NCBI GenBank assembly: GCA_002451015.1
Contig: DKBB01000290.1
Coordinates: 6,112 to 22,127, forward strand
DNA: 16,016 nt
Direction: 5' to 3'
Origin: Acidobacteria bacterium UBA6911
GTDB taxonomy: Bacteria; Acidobacteriota; UBA6911
Shown: piece by piece, positions 7,657 to 15,000 of the stretch
How positions within the stretch are numbered: the first letter of the stretch is position 1
How the letters are laid out: every line of letters begins with the position of its first letter
The notes under the pieces: generated by a model
Databases searched by the model: none
Told to the model about the DNA's origin: nothing
The model's input: the letters and a program-made list of their open reading frames with translations, nothing else
Position numbers and translations under genes: made by a program

Positions 7657-8097
7657 ATGCTTTTGGGAAGTTATTCAGCTAAAATTGACGAAAAATCTCG
7701 TCTGCGGCTACCAGCCAAATTCCGTCGAGATATGCCCGATACGGACGACAGTACCTACTACGTAACCAGCGACGACGGGCGATGCGCTCAAATCTACCCG
7801 CTTTCCGTATGGGACCGAATCGCCCAGAAACTTCAAGAACCTCCGCGAATGGATCCTGCCAAGCTCAAACTGCAGCGATTTACCAGCTACTACGGACTTC
7901 TGACACAGATGGATCCCCAGGGAAGGATCCTCATGCCGCAATCGCTCCGCGATGATGCCCAGATATCCGGCGATGTCATTGTGATTGGAAAAACAGACCA
8001 CCTCGAGGTCTGGAATAATGAAATATTCAGGAAAAGTCTTATGGAAAATCCTCTTACTCTTGAGGAACGTGAAAAACTGGCGGATCAGGGATTTTAA
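7657..8097 (+). CDS. mraZ: MraZ transcriptional regulator
   Basis: A 146-residue protein of normal family length (about 143-152). It contains two tandem SpoVT/AbrB-like MraZ domains. The first opens LLGSYSAKIDEKSRLRLPAKFR, with its DEKSR motif at 11-15. The second has DPQGRILMPQSLR from 86, followed by VIVIGKTDHLEVWN. These D-x-x-x-R signatures are the DNA-contacting loops of the family. MraZ forms a ring-shaped oligomer that binds repeats at its own promoter, controls the dcw cluster, and occupies the first position of the cluster here as usual. The ATG at 7657 fits the family start exactly, although no clear Shine-Dalgarno precedes it. The GTGGT repeats upstream (7554-7578) are its likely operator. 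Confidence 0.96.
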   Translation: MLLGSYSAKIDEKSRLRLPAKFRRDMPDTDDSTYYVTSDDGRCAQIYPLSVWDRIAQKLQEPPRMDPAKLKLQRFTSYYGLLTQMDPQGRILMPQSLRDDAQISGDVIVIGKTDHLEVWNNEIFRKSLMENPLTLEEREKLADQGF

Positions 8098-8229
8098 AAA
8101 GGAAGCCGGAACATGAAGCGTTTGAATGCCAGGCAGGCGCCGGCACAGGCACTTCGGCTCATTAATATTACAGACACAGTTTGAAGATCGAAAAACCGGG
8201 GACCCGTGAGAGCTACAGCCCGAAAAAAC

Positions 8230-9183
8230 ATGACAGATTTCTCCAGAAATCCAGATTGTGAACACATTCCGGTCATGTTGGAAGAGGTCATTGAGTTTCT
8301 TCAATGCAAACCCGGAGAGATTCATGTCGACGCGACGTTGGGCATGGGAGGACATGCCCAGGCTATATTACAGAAGATTCAACCGGATGGGCTGCTGATC
8401 GGCATTGATCGGGACAAAGAATCCCTGGAGAAAGCCGGCGGGCACCTGAAACCTTTCGCAGACAAAATCCGGCTGGTGCACGACAACTATAAAAACCTGC
8501 CGCTGATTCTGAACAACCTGGATGTGGGGCCCGTCAATGGAATTCTCGTCGATCTGGGAGTTTCATCCTATCAACTGGTTTCTCCCGAACGGGGCTTCAG
8601 CATCCACTCGGAGGCCCATCTGGACATGCGAATGGACAGAAGTCAAAGATGGACGGCGGCCGATATTGTCAATAACACCCCGGAAGAGGAGCTGGCGAAC
8701 CTGATCTACCGGTACGGAGAAGAAAAAGTTTCGCGTCGCATCGCGGCGGCAATTGTCCGCGAAAGAAAGAGTGCTCCTATCACACGCTGTTCGCAGTTGT
8801 CGGAAATTATCAGCCGCACTATCAAGGGGCGGGGACACCAGGCAATACATCCGGCGACCCGAACATTCCAGGCATTGCGGATTGCCGTTAATGAAGAACT
8901 CGAGGGATTGGAAAAGTTCCTTGTCGAAGCTGTGGGATTTTTAAAACCGGGTGGAAGAATCGTGGCAATCGCCTTTCATTCGCTCGAAGACAGGATAGTC
9001 AAAAAGACGCTCCGCAGGCTGGCCGGCCAGTGTGTATGCGAAAGGCCGCCGGAACTGTGCAGGTGCCCCAGGAAGGTTGAGGGACGTCTTATCCATGCGC
9101 GGCCCATAACGCCTAAACCTGAGGAGCTCGCCGTGAATCCGCGCGCGCGAAGCGCCAGGCTGAGAGTGCTGGAAAAATTATGA
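8230..9183 (+). CDS. rsmH: 16S rRNA (cytosine1402-N4)-methyltransferase RsmH (MraW)
   Basis: A 317-residue S-adenosylmethionine-dependent methyltransferase (usual length about 310-320). It makes N4-methylation of C1402 in the 16S rRNA decoding centre. The N-terminal HIPVMLEEV is diagnostic. SAM motif I is DATLGMGGHA (from residue 34), and LVDLGVSSYQL follows. The family tail includes IAFHSLEDRIVK, a Cys cluster (C268, C270, C277, C279) and NPRARSARLRV. The ATG at 8230 places the HIPV motif at the usual distance from the start. An in-frame GTG at 8206 adds eight residues and cannot be excluded, since neither start has a strong Shine-Dalgarno. Second gene of the cluster, 132 bases after mraZ. 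Confidence 0.96.
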   Translation: MTDFSRNPDCEHIPVMLEEVIEFLQCKPGEIHVDATLGMGGHAQAILQKIQPDGLLIGIDRDKESLEKAGGHLKPFADKIRLVHDNYKNLPLILNNLDVGPVNGILVDLGVSSYQLVSPERGFSIHSEAHLDMRMDRSQRWTAADIVNNTPEEELANLIYRYGEEKVSRRIAAAIVRERKSAPITRCSQLSEIISRTIKGRGHQAIHPATRTFQALRIAVNEELEGLEKFLVEAVGFLKPGGRIVAIAFHSLEDRIVKKTLRRLAGQCVCERPPELCRCPRKVEGRLIHARPITPKPEELAVNPRARSARLRVLEKL

Positions 9184-9195
9184 TGCGGGACCTGT

Positions 9196-9244
9196 TGTCC
9201 TGAACGGCGAAAGGAATCTCGACATCCATGGCGGTTTCAGGACA
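9196..9244 (+). repeat. Inverted repeat (TGTCCTGAA / TTCAGGACA) in the rsmH-ftsL gap
   Basis: A perfect 9-base inverted repeat: TGTCCTGAA at 9196-9204 and TTCAGGACA at 9236-9244, with 31 bases between the arms. It fills much of the 99-base gap before ftsL. It could fold in mRNA as a long-loop hairpin or mark a split protein-binding site. No T-run follows, so it is not an intrinsic terminator. Confidence 0.4.
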
Positions 9245-9282
9245 TAACGGATCAACGAAACCTTGTTGCACTGGAGATTGAA

Positions 9283-9723
9283 ATGACGGATTGGGTAGAT
9301 GAAATAGAAATTCGCAACAACGGGATCAAATGCGTGATTGATTCGCGCGTGCTTTCGGAATTACTGCGAACCATCATATCGCTGGTGTTGATAGCCGGCG
9401 CTCTCCTTTTCTATTCATGGGTTCGCAGCCAGATCGTCTACATCGGATACGAAAGTCAGAAGCTTTTCTCCGTAGAAGAGAAGCTGCGGGATATAGAGGC
9501 CAACCTGATTACCGAAGAAGAAACTCTGACTAGTCCGAAGCGCATCGACGACATCGCAACTCGCACTTTGGGAATGACGAAACTGCGCCCGTATCAGATG
9601 GTCCTGCCACCGATTCAAACCCGCGATCGCGGTGTTCCCGATTCGCTGGCAATGGCCGCATCCGAAGCAGACAAGCTGAAGAACTCAGATAAAGGCAAAC
9701 GTTTCGGGGCATTATTCAATTAA
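9283..9723 (+). CDS. ftsL: Cell division protein FtsL (FtsL-like, single-pass)
   Basis: A 146-residue bitopic membrane protein. The cytoplasmic tail (1-26) is followed by one transmembrane segment (about 27-47, RTIISLVLIAGALLFYSWV). A periplasmic region with coiled-coil character (about 55-80) comes next, then the FtsL-type motif RIDDIATRTLGMTKLRPYQMV (about 87-107), whose R-x-L-GM-x-x-P/L pattern is typical. In known systems FtsL with FtsB and FtsQ activates the septal synthase FtsWI. Sequence conservation is low in this family, so position between rsmH and ftsI is strong support. The start ATG has GGAG six bases upstream (9273-9276). The C-terminal tail (111-146) is charged and probably disordered. 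Confidence 0.85.
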   Translation: MTDWVDEIEIRNNGIKCVIDSRVLSELLRTIISLVLIAGALLFYSWVRSQIVYIGYESQKLFSVEEKLRDIEANLITEEETLTSPKRIDDIATRTLGMTKLRPYQMVLPPIQTRDRGVPDSLAMAASEADKLKNSDKGKRFGALFN

Positions 9724-9872
9724 TTCAGGCCTGAAGGGACAGGGGATATTCATTTTATGATTAATGGAACGGATAATGGACATTCACCGGTGCATTCACC
9801 CGCGGTCAATCATAAATCTATTATTCCCTTGTAACCCTTCTCTCATGAAATCGTTCAACGAGTCAGGTTTTT

Positions 9873-11972
9873 ATGTCCAAGAGTGGGGAGAGGGTCCAAT
9901 CCGTAAAAATAATCCTCGTTATGCTGGGAATCACCCTATGGAGCTTTTCCATCCTGGTGCGCCTGGTGCAGCTTCAGATTGTGCACCACGAAGATTACGC
10001 ACAGAGCGCCCGAAAAAAGCAACAGGTCACCCGTTCGGTTTCCGCTCCGCGCGGAATCATATATGACAGCCACATGGATGAACTGGCCACAATCGTGCCC
10101 GTAAGCATGGTCGTGGCCGAACCCAGATACATCCACAACAAACCTGAAGCCGCCCGCAGCCTGGCAGCCATCCTGAATATCGATCCCCAAAAACTCCTGC
10201 AAGGAATGTTGGACCCGGATCGGAAAATGTACCTTCGCGTCAAACGCAGGATCGATCCTGCGTTGGAAGCGGACATAATGGCTCTGGGAATCGAAGGCGT
10301 GTATTTCGTGGACGAAAGCATGCGGGTATATCCGAATCGTGAACTCGCGTCGCATGTGCTGGGATTTGTAAACATGGAGGGGGACGGAGGCGCGGGCCTC
10401 GAACTGCAGTACGACCGGGAGCTGAAGGGAGAGGAAGGGCTGTATTCCTTCGATATCGATGCCCGACGCCAGTCTTTCCGTGTCAATGTTGAGAAACCGC
10501 CCATCCAGGGACGCTCGCTTGTTCTCAGCATTGACAAGTCGATCCAGTATATCGTCGACAGGGAATTGGCCGCCGCGGTCAAGAAAGCGAAAGCAAAAGC
10601 GGGTGCCGCGATCGTAATGGAAGCCGATACGGGACGCATACTCGCCCTGTCGAATTACCCTTTATTCAACAGCAATAAATACAACGATTATGAACCATCC
10701 TTGTGGCGCAACAGGGCGGTTACGGACATGTTCGAACCGGGATCCACTTTCAAGGTGGTCGTCGCCACCGCCGCCTTGGAAGCGGGTCTGATCCGCCCCG
10801 GGGATATCATCGACTGCGAGAACGGATCCATCACTCTTGCCGGCCATGTATTTCGGGATCATGAAGCATTCGGGAAACTGACTTTCACAGAGATCTTGGA
10901 ACACTCGTCCAATGTCGGCGCAGTGAAATTAGGTCTGCGCTTGGGACAACAGAGGCTCTATGAGGCGCTGAGGCGATTTGGATTCGGCTCGCGAACGGGC
11001 ATCGATCTGCCGGGTGAGATTATCGGTCTCGTCCGCAACTGGAAAGACTGGTCCGGACTATCGATAGGTTCTATTTCTTTCGGCCAGGAAATTGGGGTCA
11101 CATCCATGCAGATCCTGACAGCCATCAACGCCATTGCAAATGGAGGATATCTTGTCCGCCCATCCGTCGTCGATCGCGTCGTTGATGAAAACCGCAATAC
11201 CGTTCGTGCAATCCGTCCGGAACGGGTCCAGATTATGAAGCCTCGAACGGCCGAAGCGGTAACCGAAGCGTTTGAAGGAGTCGTTTTGCGCGGAACGGGA
11301 AAGCGGGCCGCCCTGGAAGGATACCGTGCCGCAGGCAAAACCGGCACCGCCCAGAAAATTGTCAATGGTCGATACAAGAAAGGCGTATACCTATCTTCCT
11401 TCATTGGATTTGCGCCCCTGCCTTATCCGCGGGTGACAATCCTGGTCCAGCTCGATGAATCCCGGGATGGCTACTATGGCGGGGATGTCTGCGCCCCCTA
11501 CTTTAAAAACATCGCCCAGGAAGTACTGTTGCAGCTTCGTATTCCGCCCGATACGATTCTCCCGCTGCCGGAATACACACTTCCAATCGCGGATGCCGGA
11601 ACTGAAGATTTCCTGCCGGACGCCACTCCGGCACAACCGCTGACCGGGTCAGGCACGGAACCGCTGCATGCGGACCAACCGGATGTCCTCACCGTGATGA
11701 TTGACAGTGCACGGATTGTTCTGCCCGATTTCAGGGGTATGTCCAAGCGGAACGTTCTAAACCGGTGCATCGATCTGGGAATTAACCTGCAGTCAAAAGG
11801 CTCGGGAGTGGCAATATACCAGTCCCCTTTACCCGGAACCGAAATTCCGGTGGGATCGACCTGCAGCGTGACATTTACCAAAAATAATCTGAAGGACCCT
11901 GTAGCATCCTTGGCTTCGCGGAATGCCGCGCGCCAGGTGAATCTGCAACTATCCTCAAGCGATGCACCCTGA
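9873..11972 (+). CDS. ftsI: FtsI/PBP3-type septal peptidoglycan transpeptidase with C-terminal PASTA domain
   Basis: A 699-residue class B penicillin-binding protein. An N-terminal transmembrane anchor (about 11-36) is followed by APRGIIYDS and the PBP dimer domain. The transpeptidase domain has all three catalytic motifs: S291-T-F-K294 (acylated Ser), S345-S-N347 and K489-T-G491. It cross-links septal peptidoglycan and is a beta-lactam target. After the catalytic domain come a Pro/Asp-rich linker and one PASTA domain (about 616-669, opening VLPDFRGMSKR), then a 30-residue tail. E. coli FtsI (588 residues) lacks PASTA; this architecture resembles SpoVD-type and some other diderm FtsI proteins. 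The start at 9873 is fixed by an in-frame stop at 9846-9848, though its Shine-Dalgarno (AGG, about 9865) is weak. A 149-base gap precedes it and murE follows after 12 bases. Confidence 0.96.
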   Translation: MSKSGERVQSVKIILVMLGITLWSFSILVRLVQLQIVHHEDYAQSARKKQQVTRSVSAPRGIIYDSHMDELATIVPVSMVVAEPRYIHNKPEAARSLAAILNIDPQKLLQGMLDPDRKMYLRVKRRIDPALEADIMALGIEGVYFVDESMRVYPNRELASHVLGFVNMEGDGGAGLELQYDRELKGEEGLYSFDIDARRQSFRVNVEKPPIQGRSLVLSIDKSIQYIVDRELAAAVKKAKAKAGAAIVMEADTGRILALSNYPLFNSNKYNDYEPSLWRNRAVTDMFEPGSTFKVVVATAALEAGLIRPGDIIDCENGSITLAGHVFRDHEAFGKLTFTEILEHSSNVGAVKLGLRLGQQRLYEALRRFGFGSRTGIDLPGEIIGLVRNWKDWSGLSIGSISFGQEIGVTSMQILTAINAIANGGYLVRPSVVDRVVDENRNTVRAIRPERVQIMKPRTAEAVTEAFEGVVLRGTGKRAALEGYRAAGKTGTAQKIVNGRYKKGVYLSSFIGFAPLPYPRVTILVQLDESRDGYYGGDVCAPYFKNIAQEVLLQLRIPPDTILPLPEYTLPIADAGTEDFLPDATPAQPLTGSGTEPLHADQPDVLTVMIDSARIVLPDFRGMSKRNVLNRCIDLGINLQSKGSGVAIYQSPLPGTEIPVGSTCSVTFTKNNLKDPVASLASRNAARQVNLQLSSSDAP
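10243..10264. repeat. Perfect 22-bp palindrome inside ftsI
   Basis: The arms AACGCAGGATC and GATCCTGCGTT are perfect reverse complements with no spacer. The region codes for KRRIDPAL in the PBP dimer domain. A perfect 22-bp palindrome is rare by chance in 16 kb, but coding constraint alone could have produced it. Confidence 0.5.
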
Positions 11973-11984
11973 AAGAGGATTGAA

Positions 11985-13460
11985 ATGTATCTGCAAACCG
12001 CACTCCAACAAATTCCCGAAATGAACACAGCGGGAATACGCGACGTGCGTATCCAAGGTATCTCCCACGATTCCCGCACCTGTCGGGAAGGATATCTCTT
12101 TGTCGCAGTGAAAGGAGAAAAAACCGACGGAGCCTGTTTCGTGGAACAGGCGGCAAACCGGGGGGCTGTTGCCGTCGCCGCCGAATACCCTGTTGCCGCA
12201 GCAGGCAACATTGTAAGTTTTACAGTACCCGACGCACGGAAGTTCCTGGCCGACATATCAAGGATTTTTCATCAGGATCCGGCATCCAGGCTGAAGCTGG
12301 TCGCCGTCACCGGGACAAACGGCAAGACCACCACCACATATCTTCTGGACTCGATTTTCGCCCATGCCGGGATCCGCGCCTGTCTTGGAGGTACGATAGA
12401 GATGAAAGCCGCCTCCAAAAGCCTGCAAAGCCGGCATACGACCCCGGAAGCTTGCGATCTGACACAGTTCCTTCACCTGGCTTTAACGGAAGGATGCACG
12501 CACGGGACACTGGAAGTGTCGTCACACTCTCTGGCGCTCAAACGGGTTTTTGGCACAAAATTCAAAGTCGGCGTGTTCATGAACCTGACGCGGGATCACC
12601 TGGACTTCCATCGGGACATTGAGGACTACTTCGGTGCAAAGCGGCTGCTTTTTTCGCGGGAAAACGGCAATGATGTCGAATCGGCCGTAATCAATGACGA
12701 CGATCCTTACGGAAAAAAGCTGGAGGAGTATTTTCACGGAGACGTGCTTCGGTTCGGCTTCAATCCGGACGCGGACATTCGCGTTCTCGACTGCCAAACC
12801 CGGGCGGACGGCACCGATTTGATTCTTGCGACACCTGAAGGCGAAGCCGTATTCAAAACAGGTCTGATAGGAAGGCATAACGTGTACAACATCATGGCGG
12901 CAACCGGGGCCGCGCTCTGCCTGCAAATCGACCTTGAAAAGATTCGGGAAGGCATTGAATCGATGCAGGGGGTTCCCGGACGATTCGAACGCGTGAATGC
13001 AGGGCAGGATTTTACCGTCATCGTGGATTACGCGCACACCCCGGACGCTCTGGAGAATCTGCTGTCTCTGGTGTCCCAGCTTCCCCATAAAAGAATCCTG
13101 ACCGTCTTCGGATGTGGCGGAGACCGGGATAAAAGCAAACGCCCCATTATGGGTTCGATCGCTGTACGCAAGAGCTATCTGTCGATCGTCACATCGGACA
13201 ACCCGAGGTCGGAGAATCCCCTCGATATCATCAAGGACATTGAAACAGGCATGCATGAAGGACCGGGAATTTACAGGATAGTACCGGATCGCCGCGAAGC
13301 GATTGGACAGGCAGTGACCTCAGCCGACAAAGGAGATATTGTCGTGATCGCCGGAAAAGGCCATGAAGACTACCAGATCGTCGGCGGATCGAGGAATCCG
13401 TTCGACGACCGGCAAGTCGCCCGGGATTTGATCCACAAACATGTAAAGAATCCAGCCTGA
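11985..13460 (+). CDS. murE: MurE, UDP-MurNAc-L-Ala-D-Glu:meso-diaminopimelate ligase
   Basis: A 491-residue cytoplasmic ATP-dependent Mur ligase (usual length about 490). It adds the third stem-peptide residue to UDP-MurNAc-L-Ala-D-Glu. The N-terminal domain has HDSR (about 29-32), the ATP-binding loop is GTNGKTTT (G110-K114), and the HTTPEA substrate motif follows. A lysine in FGAKRLLF corresponds to the carbamylated lysine of the family. The C-terminal domain has VDYAHTPDAL and FGCGGDRDKSKR. DNPR at 405-408 is the signature for meso-DAP rather than L-Lys, so the wall is predicted to be DAP-type. The ATG at 11985 has a strong AGAGGA site (11974-11979) five bases upstream and follows ftsI by 12 bases, consistent with co-translation. 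Confidence 0.97.
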   Translation: MYLQTALQQIPEMNTAGIRDVRIQGISHDSRTCREGYLFVAVKGEKTDGACFVEQAANRGAVAVAAEYPVAAAGNIVSFTVPDARKFLADISRIFHQDPASRLKLVAVTGTNGKTTTTYLLDSIFAHAGIRACLGGTIEMKAASKSLQSRHTTPEACDLTQFLHLALTEGCTHGTLEVSSHSLALKRVFGTKFKVGVFMNLTRDHLDFHRDIEDYFGAKRLLFSRENGNDVESAVINDDDPYGKKLEEYFHGDVLRFGFNPDADIRVLDCQTRADGTDLILATPEGEAVFKTGLIGRHNVYNIMAATGAALCLQIDLEKIREGIESMQGVPGRFERVNAGQDFTVIVDYAHTPDALENLLSLVSQLPHKRILTVFGCGGDRDKSKRPIMGSIAVRKSYLSIVTSDNPRSENPLDIIKDIETGMHEGPGIYRIVPDRREAIGQAVTSADKGDIVVIAGKGHEDYQIVGGSRNPFDDRQVARDLIHKHVKNPA

Positions 13461-13477
13461 CCGGCCGGATTCAGATT

Positions 13478-13492
13478 GCCCGCGCGGCGGGC
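13478..13492 (+). repeat. GC-only hairpin (GCCCGC-GCG-GCGGGC) after murE
   Basis: A perfect six-pair all-GC stem with a three-base loop lies 18 bases after the murE stop. TATGGAATTTG rather than a T-run follows, so it is not a canonical rho-independent terminator. It could affect mRNA stability or pausing between murE and murF. Confidence 0.45.
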
Positions 13493-13517
13493 TATGGAAT
13501 TTGTTGATAATTCTGTT

Positions 13518-13541
13518 CCCTGTCGACTGCTATTCGACGGG
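13518..13541 (+). repeat. Hairpin covering the likely murF ribosome-binding site
   Basis: CCC-t-GTCGA (13518-13526) can pair with TCGAC-GGG (13534-13541) around a seven-base loop, giving eight pairs with one bulged T. The only purine-rich candidate for the murF Shine-Dalgarno (ACGGG, 13537-13541) lies in the 3' arm, nine bases before the ATG. The fold may therefore limit murF translation. Confidence 0.35.
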
Positions 13542-13550
13542 TAACGATGA

Positions 13551-14993
13551 ATGGAAAACGTCGGTATTCATATGACATCCATCTTGTCCCAATTCAACGC
13601 GGAGGACATAGCGGCCTGTACCGCGGGGGTATTGGCGGGAGGGCCCGCAGACCTGCATTTTTCAGGTGCCTCCATCGACAGCCGCACCCTGTGCACCGGA
13701 GACCTCTTTTTCGCAATCCGCGGACCGAATCAGGACGGGCACAAATTTATCCCGAATGCACTGTCTGCCGGCGCCCGGGGGGTCGTCGCGGAGTCCGGTT
13801 ATGTCCAACCGGAAGACTTCCCTCCCAAATGCGCCCTGGTAAAGGTAGCGGACACCCATCAGGCTCTGAAGGATTCTGCTGCGGCCGTGCGGCGTCGGTG
13901 GCAGGGAACCGTGGTCGGAATCACGGGAAGCATGGGCAAAACTACGGCGAAAGAGTTCGCGGCTCAAATGATGCAGAGCGCCTGCGGCGTTTATCGCACT
14001 CCCGGCAACTACAACAACCTGTACGGACTGCCGCTGGCAATTTTCGGTCTCACCTCGAGCGAATCCATCGGGATTTTTGAAATGGGCATGAGCGCCCCCG
14101 GAGAGATTGCCCAAATGTGCCGTATCGCTGAACCGGCTATCGGGATCATTACAAACGTTGCCCCCGTCCACCTTGAATTCTTCAATTCACTGGAAGAAAT
14201 CGCCCATGCCAAGGCAGAGCTTGCCGAAGCCCTTCCGGCTGAAGGGACGCTGATATACAACCGGGACATCCTGCTGGTTCGCAAAATTGCCGATAAATTC
14301 GGTGGCAATAAAATCTCATTCGGTTTCTCCGTCGGAGCGGATATCCAGGCGGATCAAATTGAAATATTGGGTCCGGAGAAGACCCGGTTCCGCCTTTCCT
14401 GCGGCGGCGAGAGCGCGGTTGTGTCCATTCCCCTTCCGGGCGCCCATTTTGTCATGAACATCCTGCCCGCCGTCGCACTGGGACGGCTATACAGTCTAAC
14501 AGCCGAACAGATCGCCGAAAACCTTCGCCATATTCGACAGTCTTCCATGCGCGGCCGCGTCATTCATTTTAAAGAGGGCTTCAGCATCATTGACGACTCT
14601 TACAATTCCAATCCCGAGGCTCTGAAAAAGATGATCGAGGTTCTGTCCCGGTTACCCTCCTTCGAACGCCGGATCCTGGTGGCGGGGGAAATGCTGGAAC
14701 TGGGCCCTGATTCGGCTTCCCTGCACCGGGAATGCGGCGTTTTTGCCGTAAAAGCGGGCATCGACTCCGTTATCGGCGTGCGGGGAGCGGCGCAGGAAAT
14801 CGTTCGGGCTGCACAGAACGAAGGGATGACCGACAAACAAGCCCGATTTTTTCAGGATGCGGAGGAAGCATCCGCCTTCCTGCAAAAGGATATAAGAAAG
14901 GGAGATCTGGTACTCATAAAGGGCTCTCGCGGAGTTCGTATGGAAACATTAATTGAAAGCCTTAAATCGAACTTCGAGTTCCCTGAAACATAG
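13551..14993 (+). CDS. murF: MurF, UDP-MurNAc-tripeptide:D-Ala-D-Ala ligase
   Basis: A 480-residue cytoplasmic Mur ligase (usual length about 450-480). It joins D-Ala-D-Ala to the UDP-MurNAc-tripeptide, completing the pentapeptide. IDSRTL and GDLFFAIRG mark the N-terminal domain. The ATP loop is GSMGKTT (G126 to K130-T132), with Met where Ser or Asn is usual. NYNNLYGLPLAIF is the MurF-specific segment after the ATP site, and DDSYNSNPEAL (from 348) is the C-terminal MurF signature that separates it from MurC, MurD and MurE. The ATG at 13551 is taken as start; an in-frame ATG at 13572 is an alternative, and neither has a good Shine-Dalgarno. It lies 90 bases after murE, a gap holding two hairpins, and 7 bases before murD with no mraY between. 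Confidence 0.96.
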   Translation: MENVGIHMTSILSQFNAEDIAACTAGVLAGGPADLHFSGASIDSRTLCTGDLFFAIRGPNQDGHKFIPNALSAGARGVVAESGYVQPEDFPPKCALVKVADTHQALKDSAAAVRRRWQGTVVGITGSMGKTTAKEFAAQMMQSACGVYRTPGNYNNLYGLPLAIFGLTSSESIGIFEMGMSAPGEIAQMCRIAEPAIGIITNVAPVHLEFFNSLEEIAHAKAELAEALPAEGTLIYNRDILLVRKIADKFGGNKISFGFSVGADIQADQIEILGPEKTRFRLSCGGESAVVSIPLPGAHFVMNILPAVALGRLYSLTAEQIAENLRHIRQSSMRGRVIHFKEGFSIIDDSYNSNPEALKKMIEVLSRLPSFERRILVAGEMLELGPDSASLHRECGVFAVKAGIDSVIGVRGAAQEIVRAAQNEGMTDKQARFFQDAEEASAFLQKDIRKGDLVLIKGSRGVRMETLIESLKSNFEFPET

Positions 14994-15000
14994 TAGTGAT

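Noticed and set aside
7708..8355. A 215-codon minus-strand frame over mraZ and the start of rsmH
   Set aside because: It is antisense to a clearly recognisable MraZ and RsmH and shows no family features of its own.
9764..10066. A 100-codon plus-strand frame crossing the ftsI start
   Set aside because: It overlaps the conserved ftsI N-terminus in another frame, has a low-quality Pro/Arg-rich composition and no family resemblance.
11498..12256. A 252-codon minus-strand frame across the ftsI-murE junction
   Set aside because: It is antisense to two conserved enzymes; its Ser/Arg/Pro-rich composition is typical of a reverse-frame artefact.
13478..13492. Rho-independent terminator after murE
   Set aside because: The stem is strong but no T-run follows, and murF lies downstream on the same strand.
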